64,000 nt of DNA from Isoetes taiwanensis (Eukaryota; Streptophyta; Lycopodiopsida; Isoetales; Isoetaceae). The stretch covers positions 6,086,600-6,150,599 of the forward strand of contig JAJEKV010000058.1 of NCBI GenBank assembly GCA_021234155.1, given 5' to 3'. Each line of letters opens with the position of its first letter. Within the stretch, counting starts at the first letter, position 1. The notes beneath the pieces were generated by a model that made no database searches, was not told the origin of the DNA, and saw nothing but the letters and a program-made list of their open reading frames with translations. A program made the position numbers and the translations under genes. Shown one piece after another: positions 11,979-24,440 of the stretch.

Positions 11979-14900
11979 TCATTCCAGATTATCGTCCTCA
12001 GTAGGAGACGGACCTTTATCATTGGGCTCATTGCGTTCTTCGTCTTCAGTAACCTGCTCCAAAAAAGAGAACAAGAACTTAGTCAATTTTCAAATTGAGT
12101 TATTTTGCCATGCAAAAAAGAACTAAAACAGAATAAGAACACCACTTTAATCAATAGCCACATCACTGTCCTGTTTAGATATAGCAGTAGAACAAATCTA
12201 ATGGGACCATATTAATGCATATGTTTGTAGAAAAAACTACAAACATCATGGGCTGCTTACCACAACCAACAACCAAGAGATTTGATAAAATGGTATGTGG
12301 CTGGTGCCTTCTAATTTAAAGAACTGGGTATTTGGGGACACTTTGTGCCAATTTCGTAAAATAATGGGCATTTTGACAATTACATATCAATACAAGGCCA
12401 CTATTTAAAATCCCCCTTAAAAATAAGAGTACTAACCTCCTCAAAATCAAGGTAAATTGGTTGTTGTTGCTGCTTCAAGTTTCCTTTATCCTCTTGTTTT
12501 ATCTTTTTCTTGAACACAATACCAGGGCTGGGTTTCTTCACGTAATCACTGGCTTTATGCTGCAACATATGATATCATAAACAAGAACTTTGTGAGAATT
12601 GAGAAGGTTCTAATTATTAAGCTTGAAATAGATTATTTATGTCAATAAGCAGTTCAGTACAAAGGGTAAAACTATTTCAGATTAGAGCTTGCAGCCGCAG
12701 CAGTGAAGGATCAGAACAGAAACCCAAATGCCGGATATATGTTCATGTTACAACCAAAATCATGATGTAATCATATGTCAAGTTGCTTCAGCTGAGAAAA
12801 GGCAATGTATATCAGAAAACAAGGGAGTCTATATTATAGCTAGCTATAAGTCATAGTCTAGAGTGCAGCAGCCCTGTTATAATCTAAAACAGAAATGCAG
12901 ATCAAAAACATATTTAAGTTTTAACCTTATAATCATCTCTCTGCATATATCAGCAACATATCCCACAGCCCAATCTGAATCTAGAGCAAAGACCTAATCT
13001 GAATCGCCATGAGCATCTTAAATTTTGGAAGCACGTTAAGTGGAATTCCTGATCTGGTATGATCAGACTGAAATTAACATAAGCAGGCTGATGTGAAGCA
13101 GTGTGTGAAATATGATTTCTGCACCATGGAGAAACCTAGAACACGCTAGAAGATCAACATAAGCTACTGGGCATGGTGGTCTGATGTTTTTCCATAAATC
13201 TAACATTCACAAACTTTGCAGAAGATTGACTGAATCACCCATCAGGGTTTTGAAAATAGTTATAAATTTTCCAACAATGAAATAATAACTCAAATGCATA
13301 CCTTGGAAACTTCATAACCTTTCGCAATCATTTTCTTTTTCCATACTGTGTATCCACCATCATCTTTTATTTTGCGTACTAGATCATCAATTGGAAAGGT
13401 TCCCCAATCATTGAACTAGAACATAAAGAAAGTAATCAAAGTACATCCAAAGAGAAAAGGATTTGCAGATAACCATTTCATATTTAATGGGGAAAAGCAT
13501 TTTCATAAAAATATAGAAAAAAGCATAGAACTTACAAACTTGGATCTGATAGACATATCCCCGCCAGATCCAGTGCGTTGCCTCGTGACGCGCCTTGCAG
13601 CTGCATCCTTTTGCTTTTGATAGACACGACCGCATTGTTCGACAAACCTATCCCATATTTGTTTGCTCACTTTCAAGGGGCAACAGTCTTTGCCAGCTCG
13701 CACCTTGCGCTGCAAGTTGTCTCTGTATGAATCTTTTTGTTAAACACTTAACCTAAAGACTATAATTGTAAGTACAGGCAGGCTAAAAGTTATCCTGAGA
13801 ATTGCATCAAAGACGAATTCAGCACAGAAGCAGAGTCAAGAGTTAAAAGAAGAAATTAGATCAGCTGCTACTGAGAAGGTTTACAACTATTTACAACTAT
13901 TTACCCGCATGGTGAAGGAAGGTTTCTCACCAAATTCTCTAACCTATATTGCTGTACTAAAAGCCATCAACTCCTCCTTAGAACAGCTTTCGAAGTTGAG
14001 CTATCATTAGTTGGCAAATTGAGACATTTAGAGGAGAAGAGACAAAGTCATTAACAGGAAACAGGCAAGTAGATGGTTATTGTGAAAAGCAAGTTTTACA
14101 ACTATTTACCCGCATGGTGAAGGAAGGTTTCTCACCAAATGCTCTAACCTATATTGCTGTACTGAAAGCCTGCAGCTGTTTAGGGTCTTTGATTGTATGG
14201 CCACAAGAGACTTAGTGACATGGAATATGCTGCCAGCAGGATATGCCAACCATGGAAACACCAAGCGTGTCTTTAATCTATTTGCCTCACAAGGAGATTA
14301 ACGAGATTATCAATGCATAAAGGAAAATATTTACAGCAGGTTGGAGAAGCTAGGAAGAATCCAATAAATGGGCAGTTTACAAAAATGGTCATGTCATTAT
14401 CCTCAAGCATTGAGATACATCAGTGGGCTAAACTATGTAAAAAATAGAAAGGAAAAAAAAGAAACTAAACATCTTAAAAGTAATTACCTGTAATGCCTCC
14501 ATCTCTTAGCTAGTAACTTGTTGAGCTCAAATTCATTTAAGCCTTGCCCGAAATTTTCAATGATATACCTTATGGCTCTTTCTCGATGTCGAGGTTTCAC
14601 TTGCCTCCAAGTTTTATCAACCTCATGACAATACGCCTTCATTGCATTCGTGGCTTGCTCGATAAATTCCTTTCCCGCATCATCAAGAAATGGCATACCT
14701 TTGTAGAAATACACCTGTTTAAGTGCCAATGCATTAGAAACCCTGACACTTCTTTTAATTGGATCTCCTAGAGCAATTTGAAAGACACTTAATTTGTACA
14801 CGGCACGCATGCAGTTGAAACAAAGAGAAGATCAGTAGAATATTCTGTAGCTGCTTACTATTTTGCCTAAATGATCAGTAGACAGATGTACATCAAATAG

Positions 14901-17265
14901 CACGGTCAAATAGCATTCCTTGAAAACTTCTATCTTTTATCAAGTTTACAATTGCATTTTGAAAAGTTCAATCCAAGGTCATGATCTTCAAATTACTTGA
15001 TCTGACAATCCGATAGTCTAGCTTGTTTCTTTTATGAAATGTACTCAATTATATGTACTCATCTGTTGTCAGCAGAAACACGGCTGGTACTATTCTGTGG
15101 TGGAATAGAGGTTATGAGACGTCTATGAATGAGCATGCCCAATACGGATCTTCGCAGAAGTGGAGAATGAGCGAGCAGAAAGAGATTAGACAAGTATAAA
15201 TGTGCTCTTTGGATAAAGTGCGAAGCACCACAAGAACTTTGAGATGTAATTCCTCCAACTCAGTTCGTGATGATCCTTCATAAAACAAAGCATTGCTGCA
15301 ATTATAGAAATGAGCCTATGCTGATGAGAGCCAATGCCTAATATCAGTAATATTCTTCTCAAATTCACAAATTAGGCCTCTTTCAATCATCACAGAAGCA
15401 AAGCTCATATGGTCCATGCATTCCACAGTAGCACTAAGCTTGTCTTGGCTGCTTCAAGAAGTTAAATCTGCAGTACAAGAAAGTACGGAGCAAATACAGC
15501 TGTTACAAAATTGAAATAGATTAAGGACACCCTGCTGGCTGAACAGGGGCAGGGGCTTAGAGGACAGAAGGGGACAGCGGACACCCTGCTGGCTGACCTT
15601 TTCTTTGAATACAATGAAAATAAGACAAAAAGAGAAGCTATTACCTCTGACTTGGATAGTTTTTTAAATTGAACGTTATATGACAGATTGACCTCTTCTG
15701 GATAATCTTGATCCTGCTTGGACTCATTCTCGCCTTCATCAGAAGAATGAGCAGACTTAGAATCGGAGTCACTTTCCTCCTCCTCAGATGATGAGCCACT
15801 CAAAATGACATGTCTTTTGCAGACGACTGGATCTTTCTTCTTATTTGCTCGCTTCCCTTGCCTTGATGACTCTCCTGCCCCTGACATGCCTTCTGAAATG
15901 CTGCTCCTCCTACGTGCTTTTAGGAGTTTCAAACTATAAAATAACAAAAAAAGATTAATGAGCATTGAGAAAAAGCCACTGTATGACAAGCAGATAAAAG
16001 CTGAAAAGAGCATGCATTATTAAATAGTTAATGCTTCATCCATTAACAAGTATGCAATATTGCTCAAGCTTGTCATGTCTTATCTAGTCCAACTGTAAGA
16101 GGGCCTAACAGGGATGATTAAGATTATGGTACAACAGTTTCCTCTGTGCTTAGCCATTCCAGATTATATTTCCAACTCCTTGGGCAAAAGAACTAAATTG
16201 AATGATACACAATGCTTATGATCGTACACACGCACACACAGGTGCTAGCTTTAGTAGCTTGTGCTCCTTCTTTCTCCAGTTCTAAGTAACATATCTTCAA
16301 AGAAAACGGGAAGTATAAATTAGTGTCTATGACCTCCCAAGTTCTTGGACAGACACAGAAATACCAGCAGTGGCTTAAACAGATGATATCTTCAATGTCA
16401 TGCACTTGCAAGAGTAAGCACAATCTGGGATTTTCTGCTTGTTCCCATCTCAAGAAGCACTCACTCTTCGCACCTTGAGTCTAAGTCTAGAAACAAAACA
16501 GCACAAGCAGATGGATCCAATCTTGTTAACTCAAAACCATTTCTTTTATTCCGTGTATACAACTCCAATGCCAATGCTACATACTGCATTTCTGCCTTGG
16601 GGAAGTAGCAATTAAGAGATCCCATTCTCACATTCTGAACTTAAACTCTTCTAGTTCTGAAGTGAAAATGGCTCTAAAAATTGGATATATGCATGGCATT
16701 TCATTGTACTACTCTCAATAGATTAATCGAATTATCCTTTATATTTTCTCTTACTATACCATTGTAGATCATTGCAAACCATCCTCTTCACTCTCAATCT
16801 GATGTTGATGCAGCATAATGTTCCATAGCTGCGCTATATGATCATATTCTGTAGTAATTTATGCATGTAAGCATCATGCATACCTATCAGAAAGTAATAT
16901 AAAACGTTCAGAAAGATAACTGCAAATGCACCTAAGTGAGAACTCACCTGTCAACTGAATTGTCTCGTCCTTGTTCTTCACAGTTTCTAGGTTCCTTTTG
17001 CTTTATTTCAAGGCTTCTTCTTACTCGTTTCTCCATTTCATCAAAGAAATCTTGATATATTTCAGCAGGCATATTACCAAAGAAATTGGCCATTCGTTCT
17101 TCTCTAGCATGTTCGTCACTGTCATCCCCAGCCCGACTGCCAGAAGCATGGGCTTTGCCCTTTCCTTTGTCTTGTCGACCAGCCACTGAAACAATGATAA
17201 CAAGAGCTTAAAATGGAAACTTTCCCACACAATTAATCGTACTCTAGGTGCAGTAGAAACTTACT
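11979..17265 (-). CDS. CACTA accessory transposase (Transposase_24 / TNPA-like), multi-exon
   Basis: On the minus strand I can splice 17185-16948, 15933-15645, about 14767-14488, 13722-13536, 13415-13302, 12559-12437 and 12053-11979, ending at TGA. The last four junctions and the first coding junction agree in phase. The joint into 14767 does not, so one small exon between 15645 and 14770 is missing. The start ATG is itself split: A at 17265, TG at 17185-17184, around a 79-bp intron (GTAAGT...TTTCAG). The N-terminus is basic and acidic (MAGRQDKGKGK; GSSSEEEESDSDS). The core (FELNKLLAKRWRHYRDNLQR ... KVSKQIWDRFVEQC) matches the plant Ptta/En/Spm Transposase_24 pattern. Such proteins bind the subterminal repeats and help excision. 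It is divergent from the SET/transposase genes. Confidence 0.75.
13885..14301 (+). pseudogene. Captured PPR (PLS-type) gene fragments inside a CACTA intron
   Basis: In the intron between exons 14488 and 13722 of the minus-strand gene, the plus strand twice encodes the same PPR piece: LFTRMVKEGFSPNSLTYIAV near 13900-13960 and LFTRMVKEGFSPNALTYIAV near 14105-14160. After the second copy another frame reads VFDCMATRDLVTWNMLPAGY then NHGNTKRVFNLFASQGD, a classic PLS-class repeat. PPR proteins bind organellar RNA; these pieces are far too short and broken to work. They run opposite to the host transcript and differ slightly from each other, so they were captured and then partly duplicated within the element. 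Confidence 0.75.
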
Positions 17266-18057
17266 GGATTCGAAGCAAGCTAAGGCGCTAGAATGGCCGG
17301 CACAGCACGAGAGGGAGGAGGTCCAATCTGAGACTGAACGAATTTTGGCACCAGGTATTTCTTTGCTAATCTTGGCAATCCATTTTTCTTTCGGTGGTTA
17401 ATAGATTCGGTAGAGAAATTGTTTCCCTCCATCAGCATAGTCGGTGGATCATTCGGTGGTATATGGTATGGTCTTTGAATGGGCTACAAAACCTTACTGC
17501 AAAATATAAACCCTAAACCTTTATAATACAAAATATGTTCGAACCATTGAATATGCACGAACCATTGGAATTTTGTGTCTTTTATAAAGTTAACATTGCT
17601 AGGGTCTTCATAAAAAAATCATTTTTCGAGGGATTTACTATTAGGGTTAAGAAGATAACTTGTCCTTGTCCATTCTAATGTTAAACCAATATCATAATTT
17701 CTTGTATTTCTAATTCCTTGTTGCATGTTGGCATTCATGCATTTCCATTGACTATGCTCGAAATGGGAATCTTGTGTTTTTTATAAAGTTAACTCTAAAC
17801 ATTGCTAGGGTCTTCTTAAAAAAACATTTTTGAGGGATTTACTAATAGGGTTAAAAAGATAAACTTGACCTTGTCCATTCTAGTCTTTGTTAAATCCCAT
17901 GTTAAACGAATAGCATTAATTTCTTACATTTCTAATTTCTTGTTGTATGTTGGCATGCATGCATTTTCATTGGTCATGTTGCTAGGCTTATATAGCATAT
18001 TGCACATTTTTAGCACATTCATGTTTTTGTTGGGGTTTTGGCAGTTATTTTCTCACT
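17266..18057. promoter_or_regulatory. Divergent promoter region with a tandem duplication of about 200 bp
   Basis: This interval separates the starts of the minus-strand TNPA-like gene and the plus-strand SET gene. It holds two imperfect direct copies, about 17571-17765 and 17770-17985. Both contain 'tttataaagttaa', 'cattgctagggtcttc', 'gagggatttacta', 'ttgtccattcta' and 'tgttggcat'. Each copy has its own TATA-like 'tttataaag'. A shared bidirectional promoter is inferred from the layout. Start sites cannot be placed from the sequence. Confidence 0.55.
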
Positions 18058-19410
18058 ATGGACGATAGTGGCTCCAGCAACACTAGTAGTGGAAATGCTT
18101 ATTTACCAGGCCGTGCATCCGCGTCCTCATCTTCATCATCGTCCTCGTCCTCGTCCGTTCCATCGCCCCACCGAAGACACAGAAAAAGACCTAGAAATGA
18201 CCCCGTTGAGGCATTGTACCTCAATCGTGAAAGTTGTTGGTGCAATACATGTCGTGGTAGTGCTACGCGTTCTTATCATGTTCGACAAGAACATGAGGCA
18301 AGATATGGCATGTGGCGAAACAGGCCACAACAAAGTGACGAAGAATTTCGGCTCGAGCAGCAAGCCAGCGAGGTATGCTACCAATACCCTCTCAGAAGAA
18401 AGGAAAAAGAAAGATAAACATGTGATCAATGTAACATATGATTAGATTTTGTTTAGTTGGCACATGCATTTGATTATTTCAATTCTTTGCAGTTCATTAT
18501 GTCAGGAAAAAATAGTGCACGAAAATTTATGATAGACGATGAAGAACCTAGATGTAGTTTTATCAACTCAGTAAAGAGAGCACAAAATTCTAGCATGGGG
18601 AACCTTCTTTCGCATGGCCATAGTCTCAGATCAAGTACACGTGTGTGCACTAGATCTAACACTGCAGCAATGCAAATCAAAACTCGATTTGCTACTATGG
18701 ATTTGGATCATGATAATGAGACTAGAAATGATCTTCTTATGTCAATGCCTAAAGCTTTGCTAGAAAAAATCGTGCCTTATAATCGTAAGATGCATGGATG
18801 TTTAGAAGGAAGCTTGCCCCCGATGTTACAAGAGTTTTATTACTGGGGCCGCAAGTACATGATAGCTCCATCTATTTTGAAACCCGATGCAGGAAGAAGC
18901 TTATATATAATGGAACCAGTCAATGTGCTTGAGACAAATAATTCTGTCACGTTGATGGCTTATGGAGGTCCTGCTTATGATTGGGGGACGTGGCACGAAT
19001 TGGCTTCATGGATGCCAAGCATGTCAACATATGGGATCGCATCAAACGCAGCATCATTGAGGGAGGCTGGGATTAAGTCTCGAGATGCCCGGATATATGT
19101 TGATGGGAGGCCACAATTGCATGGCAACGTTGCAGGATTGATTAACAGTTCTTGTGGCATTTATGGTGTGCTTCCTAATGCAGAATTTGTCGAAGTAGAT
19201 TGCATTGAACCGATTCCGCAATACATGGAGGGTCCTATAGTTGGAACCTATGTTGTTGTTTGTGCTACACGTAGCTTAAAACCTGGTGACGAGTTGTTAA
19301 TTCCTTATAATTGGAGGAGGCCTATTCCTCGTAGAGTTCAACGTCTTAGGAGGGGGGGTCCTGTTATGGTTCCTCGTGGAAGGCCTCATAAGAATAGAGA
19401 AAATGTGTAG
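18058..19410 (+). CDS. SET-domain protein carried by the CACTA element
   Basis: Exons 18058-18372 and 18493-19410 join in phase 0 (GAG|GTATGC ... TTTGCAG|TTC), giving 410 residues. The N-terminus has a poly-Ser run and a possible zinc-binding patch (CWCNTCRG...HVRQEH). The C-terminal half reads as a SET domain: AGRSLYIMEPVNV then MAYGG (SET-N), IYVDGRPQLHGNVAGLINSS (the N-x-A-x-x-IN core), a PNAEFVEV strand, and ATRSLKPGDELLIPYNW (matching the xxRxIxxGEELxxxY block). The usual NHS reads NSS, and the last catalytic Tyr aligns with IPY. After it comes a basic tail with an AT-hook-like RGRP. SET proteins usually methylate lysine. It sits 216 bp upstream of the transposase on the same strand and may share its transcript. 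Activity is unproven. Confidence 0.75.
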
Positions 19411-19626
19411 TTGGTAGTAGACTTTGGAAGTTGACTTCATTTCTCTTCAACATGTTGTCTGATGTGTTGAATTGATTATTTAACAACTTAATAGTGATTG
19501 TTTTATTCTTGCTTTAAATGGACGGAATGTTGTACACTAGTGGGTGGTGTTTTATAAGGTTTTGTGATCCTACTACCTTCATTGTATTATATAATAGCAC
19601 CTAACGTTAAATTGTAACTACAAATC

Positions 19627-22600
19627 ATGATGTTATATATTCAGTCCTCGGGTGACGAATCATTGAATGGAGAACCATCAACTTCAAACAATACTTTCAT
19701 TGGTGGGGACGTGATACATGAGACTATTACAAATTACTTTCCAGTTGGTCAACAACCAGAAGATGGTAATGGTGGAAATTGCGAGTCTGACAATGCATTC
19801 AGGGATAAGGCAGATTTTCTACACGATGAAGCTACAACCCCATTGTATCCAAATGCACGCGTGTCTCGTTTTGCGACATGTTTGCTTATTTTGAACCTTC
19901 AACATAAAGTTGGTTGGAGCAACAATAGTGTCTCTGAGCTTTTCAGGTACGTACATACAGCTTTCACAATTTGTGTTTTCTATGCACATGATTCCTAATA
20001 ACTACTAACATATGAAAATATTACTCTAGTCTACTAGGCAAAATACTACCCGACGGCCATTGTCTTCCAAAGTCAAGGAGAGAGGCAAGAGAGTTGTTTC
20101 GTTCACTGGGCCTAGAATATAATTGCATACATGCCTGCGTCAATGATTGCATATTATTTCGCAACAATTATGCGGGAGATCAAACATGTCCAAAATGTAA
20201 TGAGCCACGTTATGAGGAGGGTAGGAGGTCGAAGGTGGCAAGGAAAACATTGCGACATATGCCTATCATTCCTCGTTTACGTCATATGTTTCGATCTCCA
20301 TCCCTTGCCTCATTTATGGATTATCATGCAAAGAACCGTAGTACTGATGGAAAAATGAGGATGCCTGCAGATGGAGAGTCGTGGAAAAATATCGAAGAAA
20401 AATGGCCACAATTTAAATTGGAGTCTCGCAATATTAGACTTGGACTAGGACTCGATGGAATATGCCCCTGGGGATCTATGTCATCAAAACATAGTGTGTG
20501 GCCAATAGCTGTTGTGAACTATAATATTCCACCGTGGATGGCTACCAAACCTGGTCATATCATGTTGACGTTGATTGTTCCAGGTACTTATTTTACTTTT
20601 TACTCATAAGCTATTTATAGATATGAATTGAATGGAAATGATTTGACTTGAATTCAATGGAGAAGATGCAGTTGTTGAAGCTGTTCAAATCTATTTACCA
20701 ATAAACATGTATGCATTTTGTAGGAAAATATCAAGTTAAAAATATGGATGTCTATATGGAACCTTTGGTAGAGGAATTGGAATTGTTATGGAAGGGGATT
20801 CATATGTATGATATTTCAAGAGAGCCACATGATTTCACGTTACACGGTATGCTATGTTTCACTATTCATGACTATCCAGGCTTTTCTGTGGCATCTGGTA
20901 AGTTCTATTTACAAATGGCATGGTTTAGAAATCTTTGGATTGTTCAAAAATCATAGTAAAAATTTTGTTATTTGTAACACAACAGGTCTACAAACGAGTG
21001 GAGCATGTGGTTGTTCTTCATGTGGAACTAGCCTAACATCATATAGGTCCAGACATCTCAAGAAGCAAATATACTTTGGTCACAAGAAATATTTGCCTGA
21101 AGAGCATCATGCACGTGGACGTGAGGTGATGCCGCCACCAAAACGTTGGACAAGTAGGGATTGGTTGGATGCTTGGCAGAATGCAAACCCAGATTTGGAT
21201 TACTTGGCCAATGCCGGAGAAAGCAATACAAATCTCCCACCTGGAATGAAACGTTTATCTATATTTTATCGATTGGAGTACTGGGCAGACTTGGAAGTCG
21301 TGCATTTATTGGATCCCATGCATATATTCAAGAACATTGCACACTCTCTTTGGAGGCATCTAACTGGTGAATGGGAAACATTAGGAGCTAGAGAGGATCT
21401 TAAGGAAAGAGGAATAAGAAGAGATTTATGGCCAAATGAGAGGGCTGGCAGAGGAACCACATGGAAAAAGGGACCTTGGGTGTTAGAGAAACAACAACTT
21501 GCAACAGTGCATAAGAGAATACAAAAAAGTCGAACACCGACTGGATATGGTGCATCCCTAAGAAAAGCATTTACAAAAGATGGAGATCTTAGTGGGTTGA
21601 AAACACATGATTGGCACAAATTTCTTCAGGTAATTTATTCTTTACTTTTAATTATTGGAATTACATAGTTGCACGTATTGAACTATTGTTTGTTGTTATA
21701 GCATATTCTTCCATGCGTCATTGGAAACTATTTAACACCGGCAATAAGGAGTATCATATACCGATTAGGAAAATTCGTGAGATGGGTATCCTCAAAGGAA
21801 ATTGATGTCTCTGAGATTACAAAGATGGAGGAGGAAGCTATTTTACTTTTATGTGATATTGAAAAGGAGTTCCCTACTAGCTTCTTAGATCTACAAGTAT
21901 GATCCTTACGCCCATTTTTTTCCATGTTGACATGCATATATTTTGCTAACTAATGAGATGAGATGATGACATTGATGTAGGTGCACTTATTAATACACAT
22001 TCCAAATGAGATTAAATTAGCTGGACCTGCCCCTGCACGATGGATGTTCTTCCTCGAGCGTTATATGAAGGTGCTCAAAGGATTTGTACGCCAAATGGCT
22101 AAGCCAGAAGGGTGTATGGCCGAAGGTCATCTCATACAAGAAACTCTTTTCTTCTTGAATGATGTGACCATTGCATGCAATCCAGATGGCCTTAAAATGT
22201 GGGAGGAAAAGGAGGCGGATGAGATTATATCAGAAGTTTTACAAGGCAATGGTGTGGAGCAGAATCTGACTGATGAAATGTTTCGTTCTGTAAATGCCTT
22301 CATCATAAATAACACAACAACTTTGCAACCTTGGCGAGACATGTATGAACGTGCAAAGGAGGAAGCACAAAGGAATGGCTCACACAGACGTGGTTCAACA
22401 ATTGAACAAGGTGCTTTGGCAGACACCATGACCAATGATTGGTTATTAGCCCGTATGGATGAAGCAAAAGATAGTGGACAAGTCATTCCGGATGATGATT
22501 ACGAGATTGCTATTGGATGCAATAAAAAGGTATGAAATGAAAGTATTTATTTTCTTTCATCAAAAAATCATATATTGGAAAATATAATAAGTTTGGAAAA

Positions 22601-23524
22601 CTTGATTTTGCTAATTACACTTCTGTTATTTAGGCGCGATTTCATACATCTATGTGGGCTTACGGACAGCACTTTCGTATCAGTAATGTTGATAAACATA
22701 GAGTTACTTTTGACTCTGGAATCATGGCACACTTTGAGCAAAAGAGTCAAGCAAGCAGTAGGGATCGTAACCTTATTGATGGTGAATTATGCTATGTTGG
22801 AACCATATCCAATATCATTGAGTTAAACTATCGGACGTTTCACGTTAATGTCTTGAAAGCAAAGTGGTTCAGAGTTGTTTATAGAGGTCGTGGAAGAACA
22901 ATAAAAACACATGCTTCTGGATTTATGGAGATTGACTCCACAAAAGTGCTAGCAGATATGGATGAGCCATTTGTTTTTCCAAATCAAGTTGAGCAAGTCT
23001 TCTTTCATCCAGATCCTGACAATAATGATTGGTGGATCGTTATACATTCTCAACCTAGATCCCGTCGTGTGATTGGAAATCCTGCAATTGAAGACAACAT
23101 TGAGCCAATATCTGATGATGAAGATCGGCAACCGGAGCATATAGCAGAGGATTTCACACTAGCAATAGAAAGGGACGTTGATGTATCACACTTCGATACT
23201 ATCGAAGGCAATACTACACCTATATGGGATAATGAAGGTGCAAATGATTCATTACCTCAACCATCAGATATTAATGATGGTATAAATGAAGGAGATACTG
23301 ATTTTATTTTTCGACCTCCAATGATGAATTCTCCTCCACGAGATGAGGCTGGAAGCAGTGGGCAACTAAGTGACAATGGCATTAATGATGACTATATTGA
23401 AGACGAAGAAGTTCCAAGCATTGCTTCAGGTTTTAATTTGCGTACAAATTTGTACTTGCATTTGGATGATGATGAGTTGGACGATATTGAGCATGATATT
23501 GAAGACCACTTCAATGCTTTATGA
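19627..23524 (+). CDS. CACTA transposase (Transposase_21 / TNPD-like), seven exons
   Basis: Exons 19627-19946, 20030-20583, 20724-20897, 20986-21629, 21702-21896, 21981-22529 and 22634-23524 all have GT-AG borders and matching phases, giving 1108 residues. The domain order is that of plant En/Spm transposases: LYPNARVSRFATCLLILNL; LGLEYNCIHACVNDCILFRN with a CxxC pair (CPKCNEPRY); the catalytic core (LGLGLDGICPWG, VWPIAVVNYNIPPW, VYMEPLVEELELLW, FTIHDYPG); a CxC/CxxC cluster; LLDPMHIFKNI; then DUF4218 (HIPNEIKLAGPAPARWMFFL, AKPEGCMAEG) and DUF4216 near the C-terminus, with an acidic tail. It cuts and joins element ends. An acceptor-like 'tatattcag' at 19635-19643 suggests upstream exons may also splice in. 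No stop or frameshift was found. Confidence 0.92.
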
Positions 23525-23879
23525 TAATTATGTTGAATATTATGTAAAAGTCTGCTCTAAATTGCTTTTCTTGTAGTTTATTTAGTTGTATAATACCTAA
23601 GAATATATATGCATATGTGTATAATTTGGGAACTTGTAAATGATAGGCTAGGAATGCTCCCAAGTCGGAAGGTGTCCCTACTTGTCTTCTTGAACTGCCC
23701 TTTTAAGACGAGATGCTTTTCATTTTCCAAAGCTTCTGCAAGATCATTCGTAGAATGCACTAATAGTTTGTGATAAGGTGTGCATAGTATGGTGTGCATT
23801 GAGGTTGAAGTCAAGGTCTAATAGGGTATGCATAGTATGATATGTCAGTCTAATTGAATACTATAAAATGTTTATTTGC

Positions 23880-24440
23880 AATGTTGTTTTCCTCATACTA
23901 GCTAGTGGCACATTTGTGTCAGACTTAGCCCCTTTTGCGTCAAGATGTCTATGCATTTCTAATTCAAAATGTCACTATATTGACACTTCTTTGACGCAAT
24001 CATGATACGTAAGTGCCACAATATATAATAGAAAATTGATATAAAATTGCCGATATGTCTGACACTGTAAAATGACACAAACGTTTTACAAAAGGTGACA
24101 AGACGCTATCATAAAATGTGACACAAAAGCATTACAAAATTGACTCAAAACTTTAGAACTAGCGATGTTATAGTGGACATAAACTTATTGTTATTCTTGA
24201 CTTAAATTATGTCACAATCCTTTCACAATACATGATGTAATCATCATTACAAATGCTAACGAAAAATTAATAAAATTTTGACACAAATATGTGACAAAAA
24301 TGACGTTGTTGTTGACACAACTATACTGACACAAGTATTGACGCAATCAAATTAATTTGTGTCACTTTCAAGCTTCTGACACAAATCTGACGAACCTTAA
24401 AAGGTAGTGACGCAGGGCTTGACGCAAAAAGCCTATCCTC
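23880..24440 (-). repeat. 3' subterminal repeats of the CACTA element
   Basis: About 550 bp inside the right end are packed with short motifs: TGACACAA, GTGACA, TGACGCA and their complements occur every 20-40 bp (for example near 23990, 24060, 24110, 24300, 24350 and 24400-24425). They echo the GCGTCA words at the left end in inverted orientation. In En/Spm such arrays are the binding sites for the element's DNA-binding protein. Confidence 0.75.
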
